This document shows positions 1-8,768 of a stretch of 64,000 bases of DNA, in pieces; the stretch's first letter is position 1, and each line of letters starts with the position of its first letter. A program made the translations under genes and the position numbers. A model generated the notes under the pieces. The model worked only from the letters and a program-made list of their open reading frames with translations, ran no database searches and was not told where the DNA came from. This DNA comes from Nocardia kruczakiae NBRC 101016 (lineage in GTDB: Bacteria; Actinomycetota; Actinomycetes; Mycobacteriales; Mycobacteriaceae), in contig NZ_BDBL01000007.1 in the NCBI RefSeq assembly GCF_001612965.1, forward strand, positions 1-64,000, written 5' to 3'.

Positions 1-1
1 C

Positions 2-208
2 GGCGCGGGCGCGTCCCGCGGGGCCGCTGCGACGCGGGGTGGGAGTGCGGCGATCCCGCGGCGGTCGATAGATTCGGATTCGGCACGACGACGCAGCGCC
101 GACGCCGGACGGCGGGAGGCACGCGGAGCGTCGTCGTGGCGCACCACCCGGGCCTGGGAGCCCAGCTATCCGATGACACATGCGAGAGAACGAGGTAATT
201 CGAGGTGA
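2..208 (+). CDS. ftsW: C-terminal tail of FtsW (partial, begins before the window)
   Basis: An open frame enters from the left edge and ends at the TGA at 206-208, which overlaps the GTG start of murG (GTGA overlap, the same coupling seen between murG and murC). The peptide is low-complexity, rich in Arg, Ser, Ala and Gly, and ends [17 protein letters not shown]. FtsW (the septal peptidoglycan polymerase) normally precedes murG in this cluster, and actinobacterial FtsW carries a long basic cytoplasmic tail like this. No membrane or catalytic part is in view, so the name rests on position and composition only. Confidence 0.5.
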   Translation, partial: GAGASRGAAATRGGSAAIPRRSIDSDSARRRSADAGRREARGASSWRTTRAWEPSYPMTHARERGNSR

Positions 209-1380
209 CAACCGGCGAGAGCGGCGGCACGACGGGTTCCGGGCAACGGACGCTCTCGGTGATCGTCGCCGGCGGGGGCACGGCCGGGCATATCGAACCC
301 GCGATGGCGGTCGCGGACGCGCTGCGCCGGCTGGATCCCTCGATCCGGATCACCGCACTGGGCACCCAGCGCGGGCTGGAGACGACGCTGATTCCCGAAC
401 GCGGCTATCCGCTGGAGCTGATTCCGCCGGTCCCGCTGCCGCGTAAACCCACCGCCGATCTGCTGCGCCTGCCCGGCCGGGTCCGCGCCGCGGTGGCGCG
501 GACACGCGCGGTGATCGACGCGGTCGAGGCCGATGTGATCATCGGTTTCGGCGGCTACGTCTCGGTGCCCGCCTACCTCGCGGCCGGCGGGGGAGTGCTG
601 CGGCGCGCGCGCCGGGTGCCGCTGGTGGTGCACGAGGCCAATGTGAAGGCGGGGATCGCGAACAAGGTCGGCGCCCGGCGTGCGGCGCGAGTGCTCGCCG
701 CCGTGCCGAATTCGGGTGTGCACGCTCGCGGGCGCGCCGATGCCGAGGTAGTCGGGATTCCGGTGCGCGCCTCGATCGCCACCCTGGACCGGGCCGGACT
801 GCGGGAGCGGGCGCGGGAGCACTTCGGTCTGCCGCAGCAGGGTCCGGTTCTGCTGGTCTTCGGCGGCTCCCAGGGCGCGCGCCGGTTGAACGAGGCGGTG
901 TCCGGCGCGGCCGCGCAACTGCTGGCGGCGGGTATCTCGGTGCTGCACGCGCACGGACCCAAGAACACGCTCGATCTGGACGGCATCGACACAGAATCCG
1001 GCCGCGACGGCGCGAAATACGTTGCGGTGCCGTATCTGTCGCGGATGGATCTGGCCTATGCCGCCGCCGATGCCACGGTGTGCCGCTCGGGCGCGATGAC
1101 CGTGGCCGAGGTTTCGGCGGTCGGTCTGCCGGCGTTCTACGTGCCGCTGCCGCACGGCAACGGCGAACAGGAGTTCAACGCCCGCCCGATCGTCGCGCAG
1201 GGCGGTGGCAGAATCGTCGCCGATGCGGAGATGACGCCGAAGTATGTGATGGACGAGGTGATCGCGCTGCTCACCGACCCCGCCGCGCTGACGAACATGT
1301 CGGTCGCCGCCGCCGGTGCCGGACATCGCGACGCCGCGGACACGGTGGCGCGAATCGTGCTGGAGGTGACCGGACGGTGA
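205..1380 (+). CDS. murG: MurG, lipid II synthase
   Basis: UDP-N-acetylglucosamine:undecaprenyl-pyrophosphoryl-MurNAc-pentapeptide GlcNAc transferase, which makes lipid II on the inner face of the membrane (GT28, GT-B fold). The 391-residue protein has the N-terminal glycine loop [11 protein letters not shown] at about residues 23-33, the [13 protein letters not shown] membrane-side segment near residue 115, and the C-terminal donor-binding motif [14 protein letters not shown] near residue 220. The GTG start at 205 overlaps the preceding stop, so translation is probably coupled. Length is typical of actinobacterial MurG. Its stop overlaps the GTG of murC. The position in the ftsW-murG-murC-ftsQ-ftsZ order supports the call. 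Confidence 0.97.
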   Translation: MTTGESGGTTGSGQRTLSVIVAGGGTAGHIEPAMAVADALRRLDPSIRITALGTQRGLETTLIPERGYPLELIPPVPLPRKPTADLLRLPGRVRAAVARTRAVIDAVEADVIIGFGGYVSVPAYLAAGGGVLRRARRVPLVVHEANVKAGIANKVGARRAARVLAAVPNSGVHARGRADAEVVGIPVRASIATLDRAGLRERAREHFGLPQQGPVLLVFGGSQGARRLNEAVSGAAAQLLAAGISVLHAHGPKNTLDLDGIDTESGRDGAKYVAVPYLSRMDLAYAAADATVCRSGAMTVAEVSAVGLPAFYVPLPHGNGEQEFNARPIVAQGGGRIVADAEMTPKYVMDEVIALLTDPAALTNMSVAAAGAGHRDAADTVARIVLEVTGR

Positions 1381-2924
1381 CCGGAGGAAACGAGACGGCC
1401 GAAGTGGGAGCCGCGGACCCGGTGAACCACACCGGGCAGGCCCCCGCCGAACTGCCGGAGTTGTTGCGACGGGTCCACATGGTCGGCATCGGTGGTGCCG
1501 GCATGTCGGGCATCGCGCGGATTCTGCTCGCTCGCGGCGGCGAGGTGTCGGGCTCGGACGCCAAGGAGAGCCGCGGCGTGCTGGCGTTGCGGGCGCGCGG
1601 GGCCCAGGTCCGCATCGGCCACGACGCGAGTGCGCTGGATCTGCTGGAGGGCGGCCCGAGCGCGGTCGTGACCACCTACGCCGCCATCCCGAAGACGAAT
1701 CCCGAACTGGTCGAGGCGAATCGGCGCGGCGTGCCGGTGCTGATGCGGCCCACGGTCCTCGCCGAACTGATGCGCGGTCACCACACCCTGCTGGTGTCGG
1801 GCACCCACGGCAAGACCTCCACCACCTCGATGCTGGTCGTGGCGTTACAGCACTGCGGCTTCGATCCCTCGTTCGCCGTCGGCGGTGAGCTGAACGAGGC
1901 CGGGACGAACGCGCATCACGGCACCGGCGGTTATTTCGTGGCCGAGGCCGACGAGTCGGACGGCTCACTGCTGCAATACGATCCGGACGTCGCGGTGGTC
2001 ACCAACATCGAGTCCGATCATCTGGATTTCTTCGGCTCCGATGAGGCCTACGTCCAGGTGTTCGACGACTTCGTGGCGCGGCTGGTCTCCGGCGGACTGC
2101 TCGTGGTCTGCCTGGACGATCCCGGCTCGCTGGCGCTGGCTCGCCGGGTCGCCGACCGAGTCGCGGCCGGGGAACTCGACATCCGGGTGGCCGGTTACGG
2201 CTCGACGGAGACGGCCGACGCGCCGGTGCCGATGCAGGCGCGGCTGGTGAGCTGGGAACCGCGCGACGTGGGCGGTGTCGCCACGGTGCAACTGGGCGAC
2301 GAACCCGCCCCGCGCACGCTGCGCCTGTCGGTGCCCGGCCGCCATATGGCCCTCAACGCCCTCGCCGCGCTGCTCGCCGCCCGCGATGCCGGGGCCGATG
2401 TGGACGAAATCCTGCAGGGCCTGGAGGGATTCGGTGGCGTGCACCGCCGCTTCCAGTTCGTGGGCCGCGAGAACGGGGTGCGCGTCTTCGACGACTACGC
2501 CCACCACCCGACCGAGGTGCGTGCGGTACTGGGGGCGGCGGCCGAACTGGTCCGCCAGGAGGCGGCCGACGGCGCTCGCTTCCGGCAGGGCCGGGTGATC
2601 GTGGTGTTCCAGCCGCATTTGTACAGCCGCACGGCGACCTTCGCCGAGGAGTTCGGCGCGGCGCTGTCGCTGGCCGACGAGGTCGTGGTCCTCGACGTTT
2701 ACGGCGCGCGCGAGAAGCCGCTGCCTGGGGTCAACGGCGCGCTGGTGGCGCAGGCGGTCACCAAACCCGTGCACTACCAACCTGATATGTCGCGGGTGGG
2801 CCGGCAGGCCGCGAGCCTGGCCCGCGCGGGCGATGTGGTGATCACCATGGGCGCCGGCGACGTGACGATGCTCGGCGGGCAGATTCTGGACGGACTGCGG
2901 GTGCGCCCGTCGACGGGTCGGTGA
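1377..2924 (+). CDS. murC: MurC, UDP-N-acetylmuramate-L-alanine ligase
   Basis: Cytoplasmic ATP-dependent ligase adding L-Ala to UDP-MurNAc. The 515-residue protein shows the N-terminal nucleotide-sugar motif [11 protein letters not shown] near residue 38, the Mur ligase P-loop GTHGKTSTT at about 142, and the C-terminal DDYAHHPTE motif near 372. The frame stays open far upstream inside murG, but the start is taken as GTG 1377, whose last bases overlap the murG stop (GTGA), giving the family's usual length. A short acidic and Ala-rich N-terminal extension of about 30 residues precedes the domain. It is followed after 46 bases by ftsQ. Confidence 0.96.
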   Translation: MTGGNETAEVGAADPVNHTGQAPAELPELLRRVHMVGIGGAGMSGIARILLARGGEVSGSDAKESRGVLALRARGAQVRIGHDASALDLLEGGPSAVVTTYAAIPKTNPELVEANRRGVPVLMRPTVLAELMRGHHTLLVSGTHGKTSTTSMLVVALQHCGFDPSFAVGGELNEAGTNAHHGTGGYFVAEADESDGSLLQYDPDVAVVTNIESDHLDFFGSDEAYVQVFDDFVARLVSGGLLVVCLDDPGSLALARRVADRVAAGELDIRVAGYGSTETADAPVPMQARLVSWEPRDVGGVATVQLGDEPAPRTLRLSVPGRHMALNALAALLAARDAGADVDEILQGLEGFGGVHRRFQFVGRENGVRVFDDYAHHPTEVRAVLGAAAELVRQEAADGARFRQGRVIVVFQPHLYSRTATFAEEFGAALSLADEVVVLDVYGAREKPLPGVNGALVAQAVTKPVHYQPDMSRVGRQAASLARAGDVVITMGAGDVTMLGGQILDGLRVRPSTGR

Positions 2925-2970
2925 GCACGGCGCCCCCGTCCGGCGGTGCCGGCCGGAGAGGGAGGTGGAG

Positions 2971-3756
2971 ATGACACGCCGCGGGACGATCGAGGACATC
3001 GATCCGGACGCCGAGGCCGAATCCGCTGCGGACGGCGACGACGGCGACGATCGCATCCACCGGGGCGGGGCCCGCGCGCGGCTGCCCTTCGACGGCGGGT
3101 GGCGGCGGATTCTGTTGTGGGGCGCGCCGATCGTGGTCGTGGCGATCGTGCTGCTGGTGGTCGCCTACTTCACCCCCGCGCTGTCGGTGCGCACCGTGCA
3201 GGTCGAGGGCGTGTCGACGGTGCCCGAACAGGATGTGCGCGCGGTGCTGCAGATCCCCGACGGCCGCTCGATGCTGCGCATCGATACCGACGCGATCGCG
3301 CGCCGGGTGGCGTCGCTGCCGAAGGTGCGGTCGGCACGGGTGCAGCGGGTGTTTCCGTCCACGGTGCGGGTCACGGTGGACGAGCGCTCCGCCGTCGTGT
3401 TCTTCGACAGTCCGCAGGGGCCGCATCTGCTCGACGCCGACAGCGTCGAATTCGCGATCGAACCGCCGCCGCCCGGCGTCGCGAAACTGGTCACCGACCA
3501 TCCCGGTAGCGCCGACCCGGTGACCCGGGCCGCGGTCGCGGTCCTCGACGCCGCGCCGCCGGCGCTTCGCGCCCAGGTGGGAGAGGTTGTGGCGCGGACG
3601 GTTTCGGATATCGAACTGAAGCTGCGCGACGACCGTACGGTGGTCTGGGGCGGTCCGGACGACTCGGAACGCAAAGCCGCGGTGGTCCTTCCGGTGCTGA
3701 CGCGCCCGGGAACGGTATTCGACGTTTCGAGTCCCGATCTGGTAACGGTAAGATAG
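2971..3756 (+). CDS. ftsQ: FtsQ, cell division protein (POTRA)
   Basis: Bitopic divisome protein that links early and late division proteins. The 261-residue protein has an acidic cytoplasmic N-terminus (about residues 1-48), one transmembrane helix (ILLWGAPIVVVAIVLLVVAY, about 50-70), then a POTRA domain beginning with SVRTVQVEGVSTVPEQDV and an FtsQ domain. ATG 2971 is chosen because GGGAGG lies 5 bases upstream; an in-frame GTG at 2965 lies within that purine stretch. The gene follows murC on the same strand, and ftsZ follows after a 424-base gap with its own signals. Confidence 0.93.
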   Translation: MTRRGTIEDIDPDAEAESAADGDDGDDRIHRGGARARLPFDGGWRRILLWGAPIVVVAIVLLVVAYFTPALSVRTVQVEGVSTVPEQDVRAVLQIPDGRSMLRIDTDAIARRVASLPKVRSARVQRVFPSTVRVTVDERSAVVFFDSPQGPHLLDADSVEFAIEPPPPGVAKLVTDHPGSADPVTRAAVAVLDAAPPALRAQVGEVVARTVSDIELKLRDDRTVVWGGPDDSERKAAVVLPVLTRPGTVFDVSSPDLVTVR

Positions 3757-4180
3757 TGACACTCGTTGTGCCGTTGTGGTTTTCGACCGGCGGCCGGGAG
3801 TCGATGGCCGTGCGTGATGGCCGTGGCACCTGGGCCCGTCCGGGTGCCGCGGTCGCGGGCGGGGCCGGTGAATCCGCGGTCCCGCGGAGATCGAGACTCG
3901 ATCTCGATGTCTGTGGCGGCCGTTCGCGGTACCATGCCCGACGGGCTCGGACGAGACGGATCACACAAGATTCTGACCCTCGTGTCGGCGCGCCTGCGCA
4001 CGGATCGCGACGGGTGCGAATAGCGTTCCGCACCAGTCGGATACTTGACATAACGCCAACCCTATGGTTCAGCTTTAGGGTTTGTTCGAGCGAAAACCCG
4101 GGCGGACCGGGGACCTCGAATCGGCGCTCTGCCGAGACTCCGAAAACGACAGGCTTTGGATCGAAGGAAGGCGAGAGCCC
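3757..4180 (+). promoter_or_regulatory. ftsQ-ftsZ intergenic region with palindrome, -35-like box and dyad
   Basis: These 424 bases contain no convincing gene. Visible are a perfect 19-base palindrome at 3887-3905 (GAGATCGAG-A-CTCGATCTC), a consensus-like TTGACA at 4045-4050, and directly behind it a dyad AACCCTA (4058-4064) - 11 bases - TAGGGTT (4076-4082). No good -10 hexamer sits 17-18 bases behind the TTGACA. The purine-rich stretch GAAGGAAGGCGAG just before 4181 is the ftsZ ribosome-binding site. The region most likely carries the main ftsZ promoter(s) and a regulator site; which element does what cannot be told from sequence. Confidence 0.6.
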
Positions 4181-5401
4181 ATGACGCCCCCGCACAACTA
4201 CCTTGCAGTGATCAAGGTCGTCGGTATCGGCGGCGGCGGCGTGAACGCCGTCAACCGAATGATCGAACAGGGACTCAAGGGAGTCGAGTTCATCGCCGTC
4301 AACACCGACGCCCAGGCACTGCTGATGAGTGATGCGGACGTCAAGCTCGACGTCGGCCGCGAACTCACCCGCGGTCTGGGCGCCGGCGCGGATCCCGAGG
4401 TGGGCCGCAAGGCCGCCGAGGACCACAAGGACGAGATCGAAGAGGTGCTCAAGGGCGCCGACATGGTCTTCGTGACGGCCGGTGAGGGCGGCGGCACCGG
4501 TACTGGTGGTGCGCCCGTGGTCGCCTCGATCGCCCGTAAGCTGGGCGCCCTGACCATAGGTGTGGTGACGCGGCCGTTCTCGTTCGAGGGCAAGCGCCGC
4601 AGCAACCAGGCCGAAGCCGGTATCCAGGCGCTGCGCGAATCCTGCGACACCCTCATCGTCATCCCGAACGACCGGCTGCTGCAGCTCGGCGATGCGGCGG
4701 TGAGCCTGATGGACGCCTTCCGCTCCGCCGACGAGGTGCTGCTCAACGGTGTTCAGGGCATCACCGACCTGATCACCACCCCGGGTCTGATCAACGTCGA
4801 CTTCGCCGACGTCAAGAGCGTCATGTCCGGCGCCGGTTCGGCGTTGATGGGCATCGGCTCCTCGCGCGGCGAGGGACGATCCGTGAAAGCCGCGGAGGCG
4901 GCGATCAATTCGCCGCTGCTGGAGGCGTCGATGGACGGTGCGCACGGTGTGCTGCTGTCGATCGCCGGTGGATCGGATCTCGGTCTGTTCGAGATCAACG
5001 AGGCCGCCTCGCTGGTGCAGGAGGCCGCGCACATCGAGGCCAACATCATCTTCGGCACGGTGATCGACGATTCGCTCGGCGACGAGGTCCGGGTCACGGT
5101 GATCGCCGCCGGCTTCGACGGTGGCACCCCGGCCCGGCGCATCGAACCGGCGGGCAGAACGAATATCGGTGCCGGCCGGGCCGGTGACATCGGCCAGTCC
5201 ACCACTCGCCGTGATTTCGGCAGCACCCGTCAGTCCGAGCCCGAGCGCCCGGCCGATCCGACGCCGGCCCGCGGCCCGGCCCCGTCCTACGAACCGCGCC
5301 CGGCCACCGAGCCGACCATCGCGCACAACAGCCGCTCGCACATTCAGATGCCGGACGAGGACACCGACGACGTCGACGTCCCCGATTTCATGCGCCGGTA
5401 A
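4181..5401 (+). CDS. ftsZ: FtsZ, tubulin-like cell division GTPase
   Basis: Polymerising GTPase that forms the Z-ring. The 406-residue protein has the nucleotide loop [20 protein letters not shown] at about residues 10-29, the tubulin signature [10 protein letters not shown] at about 105-114, and synergy-loop residues around [11 protein letters not shown] Pro/Arg-rich linker (about 320-390) precedes the conserved C-terminal peptide [10 protein letters not shown], the docking site for SepF and FtsW-type partners. ATG 4181 is chosen because it follows a GAAGGAAGGCGAG ribosome-binding site and gives the family N-terminus [20 protein letters not shown]; the frame is open upstream to 4082 without merit. 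A strong hairpin follows the stop. Confidence 0.98.
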   Translation: MTPPHNYLAVIKVVGIGGGGVNAVNRMIEQGLKGVEFIAVNTDAQALLMSDADVKLDVGRELTRGLGAGADPEVGRKAAEDHKDEIEEVLKGADMVFVTAGEGGGTGTGGAPVVASIARKLGALTIGVVTRPFSFEGKRRSNQAEAGIQALRESCDTLIVIPNDRLLQLGDAAVSLMDAFRSADEVLLNGVQGITDLITTPGLINVDFADVKSVMSGAGSALMGIGSSRGEGRSVKAAEAAINSPLLEASMDGAHGVLLSIAGGSDLGLFEINEAASLVQEAAHIEANIIFGTVIDDSLGDEVRVTVIAAGFDGGTPARRIEPAGRTNIGAGRAGDIGQSTTRRDFGSTRQSEPERPADPTPARGPAPSYEPRPATEPTIAHNSRSHIQMPDEDTDDVDVPDFMRR

Positions 5402-5413
5402 GCACGCCGATCT

Positions 5414-5447
5414 CGCTGCCCCCTCCGACGTTTCGGAGGGGGCAGCG
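5414..5447 (+). terminator. Hairpin terminator after ftsZ
   Basis: A perfect 15-bp stem, CGCTGCCCCCTCCGA paired with its complement, and a CGTT loop begin 13 bases after the ftsZ stop. No U-run follows, as is common in actinobacteria. It separates ftsZ from pgeF, which has its own promoter. Confidence 0.85.
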
Positions 5448-5771
5448 ACGTGTGCGGTGGGGGCGATCGAAACCCTGTGTGCCACCGGAATTCCGGTGGA
5501 CCTGTGCCGGGCGGCTCGTGTGATGTCGATCTCCGGGGCGTCGCCGCCGGTCTCCGGCGCAGCGGCGTGTGAGAACGAACACCGCGAGCGGAGGCGCCGG
5601 GCCCGGCAGTGGCGAACACGGCACCGTGGGTGGCGGCAATCTCGGGTGCATGAACACGCACGCCGTGGGTACTTCGCGGGGCATGCTCGCGCTGTGCCCC
5701 GTTCCGCCACCCCGCCACCTACGTTCCGGATCACTCGGCGGCACGCTCGACTCCGGACCGGCACAGCCTAT

Positions 5772-5785
5772 TAATCTCGGAGATA
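5772..5785 (+). promoter_or_regulatory. pgeF promoter -10 (leaderless)
   Basis: TAATCT at 5772-5777 matches the actinobacterial -10 consensus TANNNT and ends exactly seven bases before the ATG at 5785, so transcription is expected to start at or next to the start codon. A poor -35 (CTCGAC, 5746-5751) lies upstream. The region 5448-5771 shows no gene or other clear signal. Confidence 0.55.
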
Positions 5786-6510
5786 TGACACAGGCTTCGG
5801 TTCGGACGCGACGGGTGACGACCACGCGGGCCGGTGGGTTCTCGGCGGCGCCCTACGACTCGTTCAACCTGGGCGACCACGTCGGCGACGATCCGGAAGC
5901 GGTGCGGCGCAACAGGATACGTCTCGCCGAAGGCATCGGCCTGCCGCCCGGCCGCCTGGTCTGGATGGAACAGGTGCACAGCCGCAACGTCGAGATCGTC
6001 GACGGTCCGCGCGCCGAACCGGTGCCGGTGACCGACGCGCTCGTCACCACCGTGCCGAATCTCGCGCTGGTGGTGCTCACCGCCGATTGCGTCCCCCTGC
6101 TGATGTCCGACGACGAGGCCGGGGTCATCGCGGCGGTGCACGCCGGCCGCGTCGGCGCCCGCATCGGAATCGTGCCGAAGGTCCTCGAGGCGATGATCTC
6201 GGTCGGCGCCCAGCCGCATCGCATCGGCGCCTTCCTCGGTCCGGCCGCCGGTGGCGAGGATTACGAGGTGCCCGCCGCCATGCGCGACGACGTCGAGGCC
6301 CATCTGCCCGGCAGCGCCACCACGACCCGGCGCGGTACGCCCGGGCTGGATCTGCGAGCCGGAATCCGCCGTCAACTGGAAGCGGCCGGGGTCGGCGCGG
6401 TCGCGGTCGATCCGCGCTCCACCATCTCCGACGCCACCCTGTTCAGCCACCGCCGCGGCGCGCCCACCGGCCGCATCGCCGGAGTGATCTGGATGGAGGA
6501 GAACCGGTGA
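5785..6510 (+). CDS. pgeF: PgeF/YfiH-type multicopper polyphenol oxidase, peptidoglycan editing factor
   Basis: Protein of the YfiH (DUF152, laccase-domain) family. In Escherichia coli the family member PgeF prevents wrong amino acids entering the muropeptide stem; others have purine nucleosidase-like or oxidase activity. The 241-residue protein shows metal-site motifs typical of the family: the histidine in MEQVHSRNV, the cysteine in TADCVPLL and the histidine in AAVHAGRVG. ATG 5785 gives the standard length; the frame is open upstream to 5569, but that part is low-complexity and lies behind the likely leaderless promoter. The stop overlaps the GTG of the next gene. Confidence 0.92.
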   Translation: MTQASVRTRRVTTTRAGGFSAAPYDSFNLGDHVGDDPEAVRRNRIRLAEGIGLPPGRLVWMEQVHSRNVEIVDGPRAEPVPVTDALVTTVPNLALVVLTADCVPLLMSDDEAGVIAAVHAGRVGARIGIVPKVLEAMISVGAQPHRIGAFLGPAAGGEDYEVPAAMRDDVEAHLPGSATTTRRGTPGLDLRAGIRRQLEAAGVGAVAVDPRSTISDATLFSHRRGAPTGRIAGVIWMEENR

Positions 6511-7277
6511 ACCACCCCGAATCCGGACTCGGCACAACCGAATCCGCGCCGGGCCCGCCGCAGTCCCGCGAGGCCGGACTCGCCGCCGCGCTCACCCGCC
6601 TGGAAGACCGCATCGACGCCGCGTGCCGCGCCGCCGGGCGCGATCGTGCCACCGTCCGGTTGCTGCCGGTGACCAAATACTTCCCGGCCTCCGACGTGGA
6701 GATCCTGTATCGGCTCGGGCGCCGGGAATTCGGTGAATCGCGGGAACAGGAGGCCTCCGCCAAGGTGGCCTCATTAGGACATCTGGCGCAGATGCGCTGG
6801 CACATGATCGGCCGATTGCAGCGCAACAAGGCGAAATCGGTTGTGCGCTGGGCCGATACGGTGCACTCGGTGGATTCGGAGCGTCTGGTGAGGGCCCTTG
6901 ACACCGCCACGGCGGCCGCACGCGAGGAGGGAGCGCGCGCGGATCCGCTGCGCGTGCTACTGCAGGTGAGCCTGGATCGCGATCCGGCGCGCGGTGGCGT
7001 CGTCCCGGACGATCTCCCGATGCTGGCCGATCAGGTCGCGAAATCCGAGAATCTGCAGCTCGCGGGCCTGATGGCGATTCCGCCGCTGGGCGCGGAGCCG
7101 GATGCGGCGTTCGCCGAACTGGCCGGTCTGCATCGCACGCTGCTGGCCGCGCATCCGGGTGCGAGCGAATTGTCGGCGGGCATGTCGGGCGACCTCGAGG
7201 TCGCCATTCGACACGGGTCTACCTGCGTGCGTGTCGGTACTGCTCTCATGGGCGACCGACCGATAACCTCGCAGTAG
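6507..7277 (+). CDS. YggS/PROSC-family PLP homeostasis protein
   Basis: Small single-domain PLP-binding protein (alanine-racemase N-terminal fold) thought to control free pyridoxal phosphate; no catalytic reaction is established. The 256-residue protein has the PLP lysine in LLPVTKYFP (about residue 57), the HMIGRLQRNK motif, and the C-terminal SGDLEVAI plus GSTCVRVGTALMG phosphate-site motifs. GTG 6507 overlaps the pgeF stop (GTGA), so coupled translation is likely. The family normally sits between pgeF and sepF in actinobacteria, as here. Confidence 0.93.
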   Translation: MNHPESGLGTTESAPGPPQSREAGLAAALTRLEDRIDAACRAAGRDRATVRLLPVTKYFPASDVEILYRLGRREFGESREQEASAKVASLGHLAQMRWHMIGRLQRNKAKSVVRWADTVHSVDSERLVRALDTATAAAREEGARADPLRVLLQVSLDRDPARGGVVPDDLPMLADQVAKSENLQLAGLMAIPPLGAEPDAAFAELAGLHRTLLAAHPGASELSAGMSGDLEVAIRHGSTCVRVGTALMGDRPITSQ

Positions 7278-7384
7278 CAAAGAAACCTCATCAGTCACAT
7301 TCGAAACATATGCTTGGGGCTGACGAGGACTGAGCAGGACTTCAACACCCCAGGTCAGTCGGGGCCGTAGGAAGGTCGACCAGG

Positions 7385-7468
7385 ATGAGCGAGCGTAGCG
7401 AGCGAGACATCAGCGCAGCCACGAGCATGCTCGTGCTGGAGCCCAGCGTTAGTGAGGTGGGAGCATGA
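7385..7468 (+). CDS. Possible 27-codon leader ORF coupled to sepF
   Basis: ATG 7385 opens a short frame whose peptide begins [11 protein letters not shown] and ends [10 protein letters not shown]; its TGA at 7466-7468 overlaps the sepF ATG at 7465 (ATGA). AGGAAGG at 7369-7375 could serve as ribosome-binding site. The first codons are written in a GAGC/GCGA repeat (7387-7406), and a 16-base palindrome CACGAGCATGCTCGTG lies at 7420-7435. Whether it is translated is unknown; it may be a repeat element with an accidental frame. Confidence 0.35.
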   Translation: MSERSERDISAATSMLVLEPSVSEVGA

Positions 7469-8268
7469 GTACGCTGCACAGGTTCAAGGCCTACTTCGGC
7501 ATGGTCCCGCTCGAGGAATACGAGGACGACTACGTCGACGACCGTGGCCCTCGGGGTATCGACGACCGCGGCCCGCTGGGTGCGGACGACCGCGGCGTGC
7601 GCCGCTCGCGTTTCGACGACGATCCGTACGACGCCGGGCGCTCGCGTTTCGGCGACGACCGCTTCGCCGACGATCCGGGCTACCCGGAGCCGGCGTACAA
7701 GGCGCCCTATCAGCCCGGCTACACGGTGCCGCGCCGCTCGGAGTTCGCCGACGAGTCCTACTCCGACGACCGCTACGAGCCCCTGCGCCGCCCGACCCGG
7801 ATCGAATCCGCACCGTCGGGCCGCTCGCGCGGACTCGGCGGCGGCACTCCGATGGTGCGTGGCACCACGCACGGTGCGCTGGCGGTCGATCCCGAGGCCG
7901 AACGCCGGATGGAAGAGCGGCGGATGGAGGAGCGCGCCCGGTTCGAGCCGGCTCCGCGCCGCACCCCCGTCTTCGAGGACGGAGGTCCGTTGTCCAAGAT
8001 CACGACACTGCGTCCGCGCACCTATGCCGAGGCCGCGATCATCGGCGAGCGTTTCCGTGACGGTACGCCCGTGATCATGGACCTGGTCGAGATGAGCAAC
8101 GCCGACGCGCGCCGCCTGGTCGATTTCGCCGCCGGACTGGCGTTCGCGCTGCGTGGTTCGTTCGACAAGGTGGCCACCAAGGTGTTCCTGCTCTCACCGT
8201 CGGATGTCGATGTATCGGCCGAGGAGCGCCGGCGCATCGCCGAAAACGGCTTCTACAACCAGAAATAA
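7465..8268 (+). CDS. sepF: SepF, FtsZ membrane anchor
   Basis: SepF tethers FtsZ to the membrane; actinobacteria lack FtsA, so SepF is the main early anchor. The 267-residue protein starts with [22 protein letters not shown], whose first part suits an amphipathic membrane-binding helix. A long acidic, Arg/Asp-rich low-complexity linker (about 25-170) with repeated DDRG-type units follows, then the compact SepF domain ([21 protein letters not shown] to the C-terminus, about 173-262). ATG 7465 has AGGTGGGAGC immediately upstream. It lies between yggS and a yggT-type gene as in related genera. Confidence 0.95.
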   Translation: MSTLHRFKAYFGMVPLEEYEDDYVDDRGPRGIDDRGPLGADDRGVRRSRFDDDPYDAGRSRFGDDRFADDPGYPEPAYKAPYQPGYTVPRRSEFADESYSDDRYEPLRRPTRIESAPSGRSRGLGGGTPMVRGTTHGALAVDPEAERRMEERRMEERARFEPAPRRTPVFEDGGPLSKITTLRPRTYAEAAIIGERFRDGTPVIMDLVEMSNADARRLVDFAAGLAFALRGSFDKVATKVFLLSPSDVDVSAEERRRIAENGFYNQK

Positions 8269-8390
8269 CCCCGAACCGGGTGCCGCGCGCGGCGGCGGCC
8301 CCGGTCGGGTGAGCCGCGACGGGGGGAAACGACGCCGAATGCACGGCGCGGGGAGTTTGCAGGACACCGAATCTGAGGCAAAGTGGACAG

Positions 8391-8693
8391 GTGGCCTTGT
8401 TTCAGGTGCTGTATGTACTCCTGTTCCTCTTCTGGCTGTTGCTGATCAGCCGAGTGATCGTCGAGTTCATCCGCAGCTTTGCGCGCGACTGGCATCCGCG
8501 GGGGTTCGTCGCCGTCGTTCTGGAGGCGATCTTCACGATCACCGATCCGCCGGTGAAACTGTTGAGGCGCCTGATACCTCCCGTGAACTTGGGAGGAATT
8601 CGACTGGATCTGTCGATTATGGTCCTGCTTTTCATCGTGTTCATTCTGATGTCCATCGTCAGCAGGCTCGGGCAGCCGATAGCTCCGGTGTGA
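8391..8693 (+). CDS. YggT-family membrane protein
   Basis: Integral membrane protein of 100 residues with two hydrophobic hairpins: about residues 3-23 (LFQVLYVLLFLFWLLLISRV) and about 70-92 (LDLSIMVLLFIVFILMSIVS). Between them lie the family's RDWHPRG and ITDPPVKLLRRLIPP motifs. The function is not established; the gene is conserved between sepF and divIVA/wag31 in actinobacteria and Firmicutes, pointing to a role near the division or polar growth machinery. The GTG start at 8391 is weakly supported, with no clear ribosome-binding site. Confidence 0.88.
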   Translation: MALFQVLYVLLFLFWLLLISRVIVEFIRSFARDWHPRGFVAVVLEAIFTITDPPVKLLRRLIPPVNLGGIRLDLSIMVLLFIVFILMSIVSRLGQPIAPV

Positions 8694-8716
8694 CAGAATG
8701 GGCCGAGAAGAAGAGC

Positions 8717-8768
8717 TTGCTAGAAGATCTACGCTAGATCTCCGTACGAAGCGCGAAGGGATCCTTCC
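8717..8768 (+). promoter_or_regulatory. wag31 upstream region with AGATCT repeats and RBS hairpin
   Basis: The short gap before wag31 holds two direct AGATCT units (8725-8730 and 8736-8741) and TAGATC at 8735-8740 as a possible -10. The ribosome-binding site GAAGGG (8755-8760) can fold with CCTTC at 8763-8767 into a 5-bp hairpin with a 3-base loop. Promoter assignment is tentative. Confidence 0.35.

Noticed and set aside
1080-1376. Upstream extension of murC inside murG
   Set aside because: The frame is open but encodes Arg-rich, non-conserved sequence; GTG 1377 overlaps the murG stop and matches family length.
3766-4023. 85-codon frame in the ftsQ-ftsZ gap
   Set aside because: Cys/Arg-rich composition typical of non-coding GC-rich frames, no ribosome-binding site, and it spans the 19-base palindrome.
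4082-4180. N-terminal extension of FtsZ
   Set aside because: No conserved residues, and a good ribosome-binding site lies directly before ATG 4181.
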